DNA from: Dechloromonas hortensis
GTDB lineage: Bacteria > Pseudomonadota > Gammaproteobacteria > Burkholderiales > Rhodocyclaceae
Assembly: GCF_009469765.1 (NCBI RefSeq)
Contig: NZ_SSSQ01000005.1
Coordinates: 1-64,000, forward strand
Direction of reading: 5' to 3'
Length of the DNA stretch: 64,000 bases
In this document: positions 21,059 to 30,174 of the stretch, piece by piece
Position numbering within the stretch: position 1 is the stretch's first letter
How the letters are laid out: every line of letters begins with the position of its first letter
Notes under the pieces: model-generated
Told to the model about the DNA's origin: nothing
Seen by the model: only the letters and a program-made list of their open reading frames with translations
Databases searched by the model: none
Made by a program: the position numbers and the translations under genes

Positions 21059-21727
21059 TCAGCGCAGGCTGATCACCTTCCAGCCTTGTTCGGCGCTGTA
21101 CTGGCGCAGTTTGTCGTCGGGATCGACGGCGACCGGCGTCCTGACCTTACGCATCAGCGGCAGGTCGTTGTGCGAGTCGCTGTAGAAGAAGCTGTCGTCA
21201 AAGCTGCCCCACCACAGGCCGAGCGATTCGAGCCAGGCTTCGACGCGTTCGATCTTGCCGGCCTGGAAGGACGGCGTGCCGCGCGGGGCGCCGGAAAATG
21301 CCCCGTTGGCGACGTCGACCGCCGGAATCGTGCCGATCAGGTGCGGAATGCCCAGTTCACGGGCAATCGGCCCGGTGACGAAGCTGTTGGTGGCGGTCAC
21401 GATGGCGCACAGGTCGCCGTCGTCGAGGTGCTGTTTGACCAGGGCGCGGGCTGGAGCGCCGATGATCGGCCGGATGTGCCGGGCCATGTACTCGCGGTGC
21501 CAGGCATCGAGTTCGGCGCGACTGTGGCGGGTCAGCGGTGACAACTGGAAATTGAGGAATTCGTAGATGTCGAGCGTGCCGGCCTTGTAGTGCTCGTAGA
21601 ACTCGATGTTTTTGGCTTCCTGGATCTCGCGGTCGACGACGCCTCGGGAAATGAGGAATTGTGCCCACTCGAAATCGGAGTCGCCGCTGAGCAGGGTGTT
21701 GTCGAGGTCGAAGAGGGCGAGATTCAT
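21059..21727 (-). CDS. HAD-superfamily hydrolase (SerB-like, HAD-IB)
   Basis: 222 residues from the ATG at 21727, coupled to hda by a TGATG overlap. Motif I is FDLDNTLLSGDSD; motif II is the threonine/serine in VTATNSF; motif III/IV are the lysine in AGKIERV and SDSHNDLPLM. This is the phosphoserine phosphatase-like subfamily whose members in proteobacteria act on small phosphomonoesters. The exact substrate cannot be read from the sequence. Confidence 0.9.
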   Translation of the reverse strand: MNLALFDLDNTLLSGDSDFEWAQFLISRGVVDREIQEAKNIEFYEHYKAGTLDIYEFLNFQLSPLTRHSRAELDAWHREYMARHIRPIIGAPARALVKQHLDDGDLCAIVTATNSFVTGPIARELGIPHLIGTIPAVDVANGAFSGAPRGTPSFQAGKIERVEAWLESLGLWWGSFDDSFFYSDSHNDLPLMRKVRTPVAVDPDDKLRQYSAEQGWKVISLR

Positions 21728-22377
21728 CACGAATTTTCCAGGTTGAGCAGTTCGCGCAGCAGGGGCAGCGTGACCGGGCGTTTTTGTTCGAGGGTGTATT
21801 GGTCGAGGGCGACGACCAGCATCGACAGCGTGCGCATGTCGCGCGCGGCGTGGCGCAGCAGGTAGTTGATCGCTTCCGGCGTCAGCTTGAGGGCACGTTC
21901 GCGGGCCTGGGCGGCGACCGCTTCGGCCTTTTCGCCATCGGTCAGCGGCTGCAGCCGGTAGATCAGGCCGGAGCCGAGGCGGGTCCGCAGGTCTTCGCGC
22001 AGCGCGAGGTGGGCCGGCGGCTGCGGTGCTGCGGTCAACAGGCGTCCACCGGCCATTTTCAGCCGGTTGAAATGGTTGAAGAGGGCGATCTGGCCGTCGG
22101 CGTCGAGCGCCTCGACATTGTCCACCGCCAGTTCGGCAATTTCGCCGACGCCCTTCAGCGAGCGGTTGCTCGCCGCATCGACGTACTCGAAGTCGCTGGC
22201 CTGCAACAGGTGGGAGCGGCCGCAGCCCGATTCGCCGTAGAGGCAGAACGAGGTGTCGCCGAGGCCGCCGGCCAGCCATTCGGTCAGCGCGGTGACGGTT
22301 TCCGCGTTGCCGCCGGGGACGAAGTTATCCAGCGTCGGGGGGCTTTCGGGCAGCAAGTCGAGAATCAGCTGGCGCAT
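21727..22377 (-). CDS. hda: DnaA regulatory inactivator Hda
   Basis: 216 residues from the ATG at 22377. The N-terminus MRQLILDLLP carries a QLxLDL-type sliding-clamp binding motif. An AAA+ core homologous to DnaA domain III follows, with a degenerate Walker A (GESGCGRSH), VDNVEAL and the arginine-bearing LRTRLGSGLIYRL. With the beta clamp it stimulates ATP hydrolysis by DnaA after initiation. The start lies within the 3' end of the GH3 gene (53-base overlap), so a start further upstream at 22416 cannot be excluded. Confidence 0.9.
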   Translation of the reverse strand: MRQLILDLLPESPPTLDNFVPGGNAETVTALTEWLAGGLGDTSFCLYGESGCGRSHLLQASDFEYVDAASNRSLKGVGEIAELAVDNVEALDADGQIALFNHFNRLKMAGGRLLTAAPQPPAHLALREDLRTRLGSGLIYRLQPLTDGEKAEAVAAQARERALKLTPEAINYLLRHAARDMRTLSMLVVALDQYTLEQKRPVTLPLLRELLNLENS

Positions 22378-23704
22378 CGGGACATCGGAACGAAACAGGG
22401 GCCGCGATTTTAGCATTGCTGCCGGCCTCGGCCCTGCTTTCCCCGGCCGGGATGAACTCGGCCAGCCGCTGTTCGCTGTGGCGCAAACGGGAGGCGACGA
22501 TGCTGCCGTCGGCGAGCGCCCGCGCCGCGCCGTAAATGGCCCGGTAAACCTGGCGCGGATCGTAGGAAACCAGCACCAGATCGACCCCGGCGGCGAGCGC
22601 CTCGGCCGCCACCCGGCCGATGCCGAGATCGTAGACGGCGCCCATGTTGAGATCGTCGGTAATCAGCACGCCGTCGTAACCCCAGGCGCCGCGCAGCAGG
22701 CCGTCGACCACCGCGGCCGAATGCGAGGCGGCGCGCTGCGGGTCGATGGCGGCCAGCTTGACATGGCCGAGCATCATCGCCGCCCCGAGCTGGCCGGCCA
22801 GTTGCCGGAACGGCTGCCAGTCTTCGGCCAGCTCGGCCGGCGTTTGGTCGAGGCGGCCGGCGCGCAGATGGGTGTCCTGTTCGACCCGGCCGAGGCCGGG
22901 GAAGTGCTTCAGCGTGGCGCGGATGCCGCGTTCGCCCAAGCCTTCGATATAGCCGGCGGCGACCGTGCCGACCGTGGCCGGGTCGGCGGCGATGGCGCGG
23001 GCCGCCAGCCGGGTCAGGCGGTCGTGCGCTTGGTCGGCGCCGGCCGGTCGCAGGTCGACGACCGGGCCGAAATTTAGATTGACGCCGAGCGCCGCCAGGC
23101 CTTGCCCCTGTCGCCGGCCATAACGGCGGGCGCAAGCGGCGGGGTCGCCGGCGCCAACCAGGCTGGCCAGTGGCGGCAGGGCTTCGAGCAGCGGCGACAG
23201 GTGCGAGACCGGGCCGCCCTCCTGGTCACCGGCGACGATCAGCGGCGGCAGTTCGGCCCGTTGGCGGACGGCCTGCAGCTCGGCGATCTCGGCCGCCACG
23301 TCGGCCAGCGTCCGGCCCCGCAGGTTGCGCCGGGCTAGATAGATGCCGCCGATCAGGCCGTCCACCGCCAGTTGGCGCACTTCAGCGAAGTCGCTGTAGC
23401 CGACGATGAAATGCTGGCCGACCGCCTGCATCGGCGAGCCACCGGCCAGCACGGCGGCGCGCTGGTATCGGTATTCGCCTTCGCGGCCCAGCGTGACGGC
23501 GAGCACCGCCAGCAGCAGGAGGCGAAAGAGGCGCGGCAGGTGCTCCGACCTGCCTCGGTGCCAGACCAGGCCGCCGAGGGCGAGGCCGAGCAGTAGTGGC
23601 GTTTCGACTTGGCGCAGGCCGTACAGCAGCGGATGTTTCAGGTGCCAGGCGAGTGCCAGCAACAGCAGCGGCCCGAGCAGCGGCAACAGGCGACGTGCAT
23701 TCAT
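22325..23704 (-). CDS. Membrane-anchored glycoside hydrolase family 3 protein (NagZ-like)
   Basis: 459 residues. Three N-terminal hydrophobic segments (residues 5-80) precede a GH3 TIM barrel with AGDQEGGPVSHL, the KHFPGLG motif and its Asp-Thr-His triplet, and the nucleophile aspartate in LITDDLNMGAV. NagZ removes N-acetylglucosamine from muropeptides; canonical gram-negative NagZ is cytoplasmic and about 340 residues, so the membrane lead here is odd and suggests a periplasm-facing enzyme. The C-terminal 50 residues overlap hda and are low in family character. It overlaps creD by 4 bases, so the two are cotranscribed. Confidence 0.85.
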   Translation of the reverse strand: MNARRLLPLLGPLLLLALAWHLKHPLLYGLRQVETPLLLGLALGGLVWHRGRSEHLPRLFRLLLLAVLAVTLGREGEYRYQRAAVLAGGSPMQAVGQHFIVGYSDFAEVRQLAVDGLIGGIYLARRNLRGRTLADVAAEIAELQAVRQRAELPPLIVAGDQEGGPVSHLSPLLEALPPLASLVGAGDPAACARRYGRRQGQGLAALGVNLNFGPVVDLRPAGADQAHDRLTRLAARAIAADPATVGTVAAGYIEGLGERGIRATLKHFPGLGRVEQDTHLRAGRLDQTPAELAEDWQPFRQLAGQLGAAMMLGHVKLAAIDPQRAASHSAAVVDGLLRGAWGYDGVLITDDLNMGAVYDLGIGRVAAEALAAGVDLVLVSYDPRQVYRAIYGAARALADGSIVASRLRHSEQRLAEFIPAGESRAEAGSNAKIAAPVSFRCPDAPADSRLAARKPPDAG

Positions 23705-25041
23705 GCCTCGCCCTCGCCGCTGAGTTGGGCGCCGAGGCGATACCAGTTGAGGCGGCGGGTGGCGAGCATGGTGGCGCCGAGGGCGAGGAAGAGCAGCACG
23801 CTGCCCATCAGCAGCGCGTTGTCCTCGGAGAGCAGGACGCCGTAGAGCACGCCGTAGAGGCCGGTCAGCCCGCCGCCGAAGGCGAGGCCCTGGCGCATGC
23901 CGCCGAGCGCGCCGGCCAGGTAGGTAGCGATCAGCCCGATGCAGGCGACTGCCGACAGGCCGTAGGCGGCGTAGAAAGGCAGGTGTTCCGAGAAGGCGAT
24001 CAGCAACAGGAAGAAGATGGCTAGCGCCAGGCCGACCAGCAGGTATTGCATCGGGTGGATCGGCGAGCGGCGCAAGATTTCGGTCAGGAAAAAGCCGGCA
24101 AAGGTCAGCGCAATGAACAGTACGCCATATTTGACCGCCCGTTCCGACTGCAGGTAGACATTGACCGGGTCGACGAAATCGATGCTCAGATACTCGCCGC
24201 GTGCCGGATTCAGCGTCGCCTCGAAATTGCGCGCCAGATGCGAGATTTCCCAGCGGGCGCCGAAACCATCCTTGTTAACTGTGCGGCTGCCGGGCAGGAA
24301 GCGACCGCCGAAGTTCGGGTGCGGCCAGGCCGATTTCAGCTCGATGTGGTTGGCCTCGCCGGTCGGCGCGATGGCCAGCCGGGCGGTGCCGGTCAACTGC
24401 AGCGGAAAGCTGAAATCGAAACGGTTTTCGCGCTGGATGTCGAGCGGGCCGAGTTCGATGCTCAGCCGGCGCACGGCGGATTCCGGCTCGCCCTTGTCTT
24501 TGCTGCCCGGCGAGGCAAAACGGTAGGTCTTGCCGTTGATCAGCACCTCGGGATCGTTATTGACGCCGCGCGGGTCGGCAATGCCGAGCAGCAACTGGGC
24601 GCTGGCTTCGAGGATGCGGCCGCCGCTGCGCGCTTCGCCCAGCGGCTTGACGACGAAACGGCCGCTGCTCGCCAGGCCGAGGCGGAACAGCCGGGCCTGG
24701 TAAATCCCACGGTTGCGTGTTTCGACCACCGTTTCGCCGCTCATGTTCAGGCTTTCCGGCGGCAGCAGAAGGCTGCGGTCGACCACCTGCAAACGGCTTT
24801 TTCCGGCCATGCCGGCTTCGCCTTCCGGAATCGGCACTTCGATCTGTTCCCGGTAATGCACGGCGATCACCGGCCCGACCAGCGTCTGCTCGCCGGCTGC
24901 GCTGTTGGCGATGCTCGCCTGCACCTCGTTCTGGCGCTGGCTGCGCTCGCGGATCTGGCCCTCGATCAGGCCGAGCGGGACGAGCAGCAACAGCGACATG
25001 AAGCAGATCGCGGCAATCTTGAAGAGCAGTTTCTTGTCCAT
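23701..25041 (-). CDS. creD: Inner membrane protein CreD
   Basis: 446 residues from the ATG at 25041, with AAGGGAGCC upstream; the open frame to 25191 runs through the control region. One N-terminal helix (about residues 8-28), a large periplasmic domain and about six C-terminal helices match CreD, with the signature FLTEILRRSPIHPMQYLLVG. CreD is induced by the CreBC system and contributes to envelope integrity and beta-lactam response; the molecular activity is unknown. creB and creC lie about 9 kb away in this window. Confidence 0.92.
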   Translation of the reverse strand: MDKKLLFKIAAICFMSLLLLVPLGLIEGQIRERSQRQNEVQASIANSAAGEQTLVGPVIAVHYREQIEVPIPEGEAGMAGKSRLQVVDRSLLLPPESLNMSGETVVETRNRGIYQARLFRLGLASSGRFVVKPLGEARSGGRILEASAQLLLGIADPRGVNNDPEVLINGKTYRFASPGSKDKGEPESAVRRLSIELGPLDIQRENRFDFSFPLQLTGTARLAIAPTGEANHIELKSAWPHPNFGGRFLPGSRTVNKDGFGARWEISHLARNFEATLNPARGEYLSIDFVDPVNVYLQSERAVKYGVLFIALTFAGFFLTEILRRSPIHPMQYLLVGLALAIFFLLLIAFSEHLPFYAAYGLSAVACIGLIATYLAGALGGMRQGLAFGGGLTGLYGVLYGVLLSEDNALLMGSVLLFLALGATMLATRRLNWYRLGAQLSGEGEA

Positions 25042-25108
25042 TTCAGGCTCCCTTGTTTGAAAGTGAGCCCAGTCTCGGCCTGCTGCGTGAACGCCTGTCG
25101 AAGGCAGC

Positions 25109-25134
25109 GTGAAGCCGTGTGAAGCGGGCGTGAA
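25109..25134 (-). promoter_or_regulatory. cre-tag (CreB binding direct repeat) upstream of creD
   Basis: On the minus strand two TTCAC units are separated by exactly six bases (25134-25119), matching the TTCACnnnnnnTTCAC cre-tag. A third TTCAC follows after five bases (25113-25109) and a fourth at 25091-25087. The array lies 68-93 bases before the creD start. Confidence 0.8.
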
Positions 25135-25245
25135 GCCGGGTTTTCGGCTGGCCGGGCGAGGGTGGTGGGACGTTACTGGATGCCGGTACACCCCGCTTTG
25201 ACAGGTACTATCTGTCTTTGCCCATAGAAAAGAAGCAATTCAGGA

Positions 25246-26559
25246 ATGCAAACAGAAGTTAAAGAGAAGCCCGTCTACGCCGTGGTGGCGTCCGTCCAGC
25301 TGCCCCAGGTCAGCGACATCGAATTCGAGGCCTCGCTGGCCGAACTGCGCGAACTGGCCAAGACGCTGGGCTACACGGTGGTCCGCACCTTCATCCAGAA
25401 GCGGGGCAGTTTCGATACGACGGGTTATCTCGGGATTGGCAAGCGCCAGGAAATCGAACACTACGTGAATCACGAAGCCGAATGCGAGATCGAGGCCGTG
25501 CTGGTCGATCACGAGATTTCGCCGTCGCAGGCGCGCAATCTGGAAAAGGAAACCGGCTGCGGCGTCATGGACCGCACCATGGTCATCCTCGAAATTTTCC
25601 ATAACAACGCCCGCTCGCGTGCCGCCAAGGCGCAGGTCGAAATCGCTCGCCTCGGCTACATGGCGCCGCGCCTGCGCGAAGCCGCCAAGCTGGCCGGGCC
25701 GCAGGGCCGGCAACGCAGCGGCGTCGGCGGCCGCGGCGCCGGCGAATCGCATACCGAACTGGATCGCCGCAAGATCCGCGACCGGATCGCCGAACTGCAA
25801 CTGGAAATCGTCGCCATGGAAGCCGAGCGCAAGACCCAGCGCGCCCGCCGCCAGGAACGCCAGGGACTGGCCAGCGTCGCCTTGGTCGGCTACACCAATG
25901 CCGGCAAATCGACGCTGATGCGCGCCCTGACCGGCAGCGAAGTGCTGGTCGCCAACAAGCTGTTCGCGACGCTCGATACCACGGTGCGCACGCTGCACCC
26001 GGAAAGCGTGCCGCGCGTGCTGGTCAGCGATACCGTCGGCTTCATCAAGAACCTGCCGCACGGCCTGGTCGCCTCGTTCAAATCGACCCTCGACGAAGCG
26101 CTCGATGCCGGCCTGCTGCTCCACGTGATCGACGCCAGCGACCCCGGTTTCGAGCGCCAACTGGAAGTTACCGACAAGGTGCTGGCCGAGATCGACGCCG
26201 ACACCGTGCCGCGTCTGCGCATCTTCAACAAGATCGACCATGTCGGCGACGCAGCGGCGCAGGCCGAGTGCGAAGCCGCCCTGCGCGCCAAATACCCGGA
26301 TTGCGTCGTGATGAGCGCCCGCCGTCCGGAGGAGGTGGCGAAGCTGCGCCTGACCATCATCGCCTTCTTCCAGCAGGGGCTGGTCGAAGCCGAACTTTTC
26401 CTGCCCTGGTCGGCCCAGCAGTTGCGTAAGGACATCTACGCCAGTTGCCAGGTGCTGGAGGAACGGGCCGACGAAGACGGCGCCTTCTTCCGCCTGCGCG
26501 GCGAAGCCGAGGCGATCGAGGGTTTGCGCGGGCAGTTTGCCCAGGCGCAGCCCGGCTAG
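25246..26559 (+). CDS. hflX: Ribosome-associated GTPase HflX
   Basis: 437 residues. The N-terminal HflX domain contains YLGIGKRQEIE and DHEISPSQARNLEKE, then a glycine-rich linker and a helix (about residues 165-205). The G domain has G1 GYTNAGKS (about 213), G3 DTVGF and G4 NKID. HflX splits stalled or heat-damaged 70S ribosomes using GTP. It is divergent from creD. hfq is not adjacent, unlike in many gammaproteobacteria. Confidence 0.96.
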   Translation: MQTEVKEKPVYAVVASVQLPQVSDIEFEASLAELRELAKTLGYTVVRTFIQKRGSFDTTGYLGIGKRQEIEHYVNHEAECEIEAVLVDHEISPSQARNLEKETGCGVMDRTMVILEIFHNNARSRAAKAQVEIARLGYMAPRLREAAKLAGPQGRQRSGVGGRGAGESHTELDRRKIRDRIAELQLEIVAMEAERKTQRARRQERQGLASVALVGYTNAGKSTLMRALTGSEVLVANKLFATLDTTVRTLHPESVPRVLVSDTVGFIKNLPHGLVASFKSTLDEALDAGLLLHVIDASDPGFERQLEVTDKVLAEIDADTVPRLRIFNKIDHVGDAAAQAECEAALRAKYPDCVVMSARRPEEVAKLRLTIIAFFQQGLVEAELFLPWSAQQLRKDIYASCQVLEERADEDGAFFRLRGEAEAIEGLRGQFAQAQPG

Positions 26560-26573
26560 GCTGCGGCGAGTCG

Positions 26574-26613
26574 AAAAAAAAGGCATTTCCAGCGGTCGAC
26601 CGCCGGAAATGCC
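26574..26613 (-). terminator. Terminator of the 72-residue protein gene
   Basis: On the minus strand GGCATTTCC / GGAAATGCC with a palindromic centre is followed by eight T (A-run at 26574-26581). Its T-run serves the minus-strand gene; the stem also lies just after hflX and may slow transcription from that side. Confidence 0.88.
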
Positions 26614-26633
26614 CTGATTGGGCCAGCTGGCGC

Positions 26634-26852
26634 CTAGGCGCCTTGCAGGCTACCGGTCCCCGGGCCGCCGAGCGGCAGCAGCGAACGGGCCGGCACGATC
26701 AGGCGCTTTCTCGTTCCGCCACCCAATGTCCGTTCAACTTCCCACATGGCGAGGCCTTTGACCACGGCGACCTGTTCGATCGCCGTCACAACGTCACCCA
26801 GCTTGATGCAAAGGTATTCAGTGCCGCGCTCAATAGCTGTCGTCATCTTCAT
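26634..26852 (-). CDS. Small protein of unknown function, 72 residues
   Basis: Not recognised. The ATG is preceded by CCGGAG at about 8 bases. The N-terminal half is amphipathic (LCIKLGDVVTAIEQVAVVKGLAMWEVERTLGGG) and the C-terminus is glycine/proline-rich. No membrane helix or cysteine. It is supported as a gene by its own terminator and by an AT-rich upstream region with a near-perfect inverted repeat. It reads like a small regulatory or binding protein. Confidence 0.7.
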   Translation of the reverse strand: MKMTTAIERGTEYLCIKLGDVVTAIEQVAVVKGLAMWEVERTLGGGTRKRLIVPARSLLPLGGPGTGSLQGA

Positions 26853-26932
26853 TCGCTTGAATCTCCGGTGGTCATCGAGTGAGTCATCCTAGTTCAGGAT
26901 GGTGAAAATATTAACGAGTAAAAACATACTGC

Positions 26933-26955
26933 ATCGTTCGATTAAATCGAATGAT
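26933..26955. promoter_or_regulatory. Inverted repeat, possible operator
   Basis: ATCGTTCGATT and AATCGAATGAT flank a central A and pair with one mismatch. The repeat sits 81 bases upstream of the 72-residue gene and 146 bases upstream of rlmA, in a stretch clearly richer in A and T than the surroundings. Confidence 0.45.
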
Positions 26956-27100
26956 CTGCGTCAGAACGAAATCTTGAACATGGATGGTGACCGAAAGATT
27001 TTATCGATTTCTGGATACCATCTACTTACTTTAGCTCATGGAGTCGGAAGGTTTTTATGAAGCAGATTGGCCGGGACAACGCGTCGGGGAAAATCGTCCG

Positions 27101-27946
27101 ATGAGCATCACTCCCTTCCAGGTGCTGGCCTGCCCGCTGGACGGCGCCCCGTTATATTGCCAGGGCACGAGTTGGCGTTGCGCCGCCGGGCACAGTTTCG
27201 ACATTGCCAGTCAGGGCTACACCCACCTGTTGCCGGTCCAGAAAAAAAGGTCGCTTGATCCCGGGGACAGCAAGGAGATGGTCGCTGCCCGCCGGCGCTT
27301 CCTCAATGCTGGTAACTATCAGCCGATTGCTGCTGCGGTCAGCCGGGCCGTGCTGGCCGACCTGCCACCCGCCGCCAGTTGCCTCGATGCCGGTTGCGGC
27401 GAGGGCTACTACATGCGCCAATTGGCGGCGGCGACGCCGGAGCAGCAGAGCCTGGCCATGCTCGGGCTGGATATCTCAAAGTGGGCAGTGCTCTCGGCCG
27501 CCAAGCAGGACAAGCGGCCGAACTGGGTGGTCGGCAGCAACGCCAATCTGCCGGTGCTGCCGGGCACGCTCGATCGGCTGTTGTGCATGTTCGGCTTTCC
27601 GGTCTATAGCGAGTTTGCCCGCGTTCTCAAGGCCGGTGGCCGCTTGTTGCAGGTCGATGCCGGGCCGGATCACCTGCGTGAATTGCGCGAAATCATCTAC
27701 CCGGCGCTGAAGCCGGAGCGCCCCGCCGACCAGCAGATGCCGGCCGGCTTTACCAGCCTGGGCAGCGAAAGCGTCCGCTTCCCGCTGGACCTCTGCGGCC
27801 AGGAGCAGATTGCCGATCTGCTGGCGATGACGCCGCATCTCTACCGGGCCAGCGCCGAAGGGCGAGCCCGGGCGGCAGCGCTGACGGCGCTGTCGGTGAC
27901 GGTGGATGTCCGCCTGGCGTGCTTTGTGCGGAACGCGGCGGATTGA
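27101..27946 (+). CDS. RlmA-type 23S rRNA guanine methyltransferase
   Basis: 281 residues from the ATG at 27101; the frame is open to 27038, but GGGGAAAA and family alignment favour this start. The N-terminal zinc ribbon has C11, C27 and H31 in the spacing of RlmA, but the second cysteine (CPxC) is Asp14. The phrase HLLPVQKKRSLDPGDSKEMVAARRRFL is a hallmark of RlmA. The SAM-binding domain has CLDAGCGEGYYM and LGLDISKWAV. Known RlmA(I) methylates G745 in 23S rRNA helix 35. The Cys-to-Asp change may weaken zinc binding. Confidence 0.88.
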   Translation: MSITPFQVLACPLDGAPLYCQGTSWRCAAGHSFDIASQGYTHLLPVQKKRSLDPGDSKEMVAARRRFLNAGNYQPIAAAVSRAVLADLPPAASCLDAGCGEGYYMRQLAAATPEQQSLAMLGLDISKWAVLSAAKQDKRPNWVVGSNANLPVLPGTLDRLLCMFGFPVYSEFARVLKAGGRLLQVDAGPDHLRELREIIYPALKPERPADQQMPAGFTSLGSESVRFPLDLCGQEQIADLLAMTPHLYRASAEGRARAAALTALSVTVDVRLACFVRNAAD

Positions 27947-27955
27947 CGTAAAAAA

Positions 27956-27983
27956 GGCGCCGACCAGCGGACTGGTCGGCGCC
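27956..27983. terminator. Bidirectional terminator between rlmA and tyrS
   Basis: A perfect 12-bp stem GGCGCCGACCAG / CTGGTCGGCGCC with loop CGGA is flanked by A6 on the left and T4 on the right, between two convergent genes. Confidence 0.93.
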
Positions 27984-28005
27984 TTTTGGCTTTGATTGGC
28001 CGGCT

Positions 28006-29280
<1,275 letters not shown>

Positions 29281-29428
29281 TGCGTTTTCTCCACAGGGCG
29301 GGCGCCTTGAGGAAATAACCGGCGCCAAAAAATCGGACCCGCGATTTTAGCAGAGGCCGACGGCGCCCGGACCTAAAGGCAGGCATTGCTGTCTGACTCA
29401 GCAAGATACGAAACACGACATTGACCCG

Positions 29429-29920
29429 ATGAAAACCCTGCTGATCGTCTATCACTCGCTGACCGGCGGTGCATTGCAAATGGCCAAGGCGGCGGCCGAA
29501 GGTGCGGCGACCGAGCCGGAGGTCGTCCCTCGTCTGCTGCATGCCGCCGCCGCCGGGGGCGACGATGTGATCGCCGCTGACGGCTATCTGTTCGCCACGC
29601 CGGAGAACCTCGGCGCCATTTCCGGGCTGCTCAAGGATTTTTTCGACCGCAGCTATTACGCTGCCCTCGACCGGATCAACGGCCGCCCCTATGCGACACT
29701 GATCTGTGCCGGCAGCGATGGCGCCAATGCCGCGCGGCAGATCGAGCGCATCGCCACCGGTTGGCGGCTGAAGGCGGTCGCCGAGCCCTTGATCGTGTGC
29801 ACCCATGCCCAGACGCCGGAGGCCATCCTGGCTCCGAAAATAATCCCGCCGGAAGAACTGGCCCGCTGCACCGAGCTGGGGGCAGCATTGGCGGCCGGCT
29901 TGGCAATGGGCGTCTTTTAG
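29429..29920 (+). CDS. Flavodoxin-like / NAD(P)H-dependent oxidoreductase family protein
   Basis: 163 residues. The N-terminal LLIVYHSLTGGALQMAKAAAEG is a flavodoxin-type FMN phosphate-binding loop. ATPENLGAISGLLKDFFDR contributes to the flavin site as in flavodoxin-like reductases. Probably a cytoplasmic FMN protein of unknown electron partner. It is short and monocistronic. Confidence 0.8.
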   Translation: MKTLLIVYHSLTGGALQMAKAAAEGAATEPEVVPRLLHAAAAGGDDVIAADGYLFATPENLGAISGLLKDFFDRSYYAALDRINGRPYATLICAGSDGANAARQIERIATGWRLKAVAEPLIVCTHAQTPEAILAPKIIPPEELARCTELGAALAAGLAMGVF

Positions 29921-29950
29921 CGTGCCCCTAACTTTTCCGGAATCACGACC

Positions 29951-30150
29951 TATACTGAAAGTGCCCCCCAGAGAAGTCGAGCCAAATTGCTCTGATGCGT
30001 GAATGTCAGTTCAGGATGCCCGGTCTCCGGAGAGGAAGTCCCCAACTCTTGGCAGAAGCCAGGAGCAAGTTGGGCCGGCGAAAATGGCCGTTGGGTCTAT
30101 CCGATCAGCAACCGGACTTCCCATCGGCCATTCTATTTCGAGGGGTTCCT
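29951..30150 (+). ncRNA. Candidate structured RNA between flavodoxin-like gene and acpH
   Basis: A -10-like TATACT (29951-29956) is followed by about 190 bases that can fold into two compound hairpins. Helix 1 is CCCAACT 30041-30047 with AGTTGGG 30068-30074, enclosing TGGC/GCCA. Helix 2 is ATGGCCG 30084-30090 with CGGCCAT 30125-30131, enclosing GTTG/CAAC. The overlapping open frame from 30003 gives an unconvincing protein. It could be a small RNA, a leader of acpH, or chance folding in GC-rich DNA; I match it to no known family. Confidence 0.35.
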
Positions 30151-30174
30151 CAAGAAACTTGTTAAAGTGTTCCG

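Noticed and set aside
25240..26586. 448-codon frame opposite hflX
   Set aside because: Antisense of hflX; no domain and no ribosome binding site.
26592..26603. Palindrome GCGGTCGACCGC
   Set aside because: It is the inner part of the terminator stem-loop at 26574-26613, not a separate operator.
29951..30150. Possible 6S RNA, riboswitch or hammerhead ribozyme
   Set aside because: I looked for the 6S closing stem and central bubble, known riboswitch cores and the CUGANGA/GAAA hammerhead core and did not find them; kept only as an unnamed structured RNA candidate.
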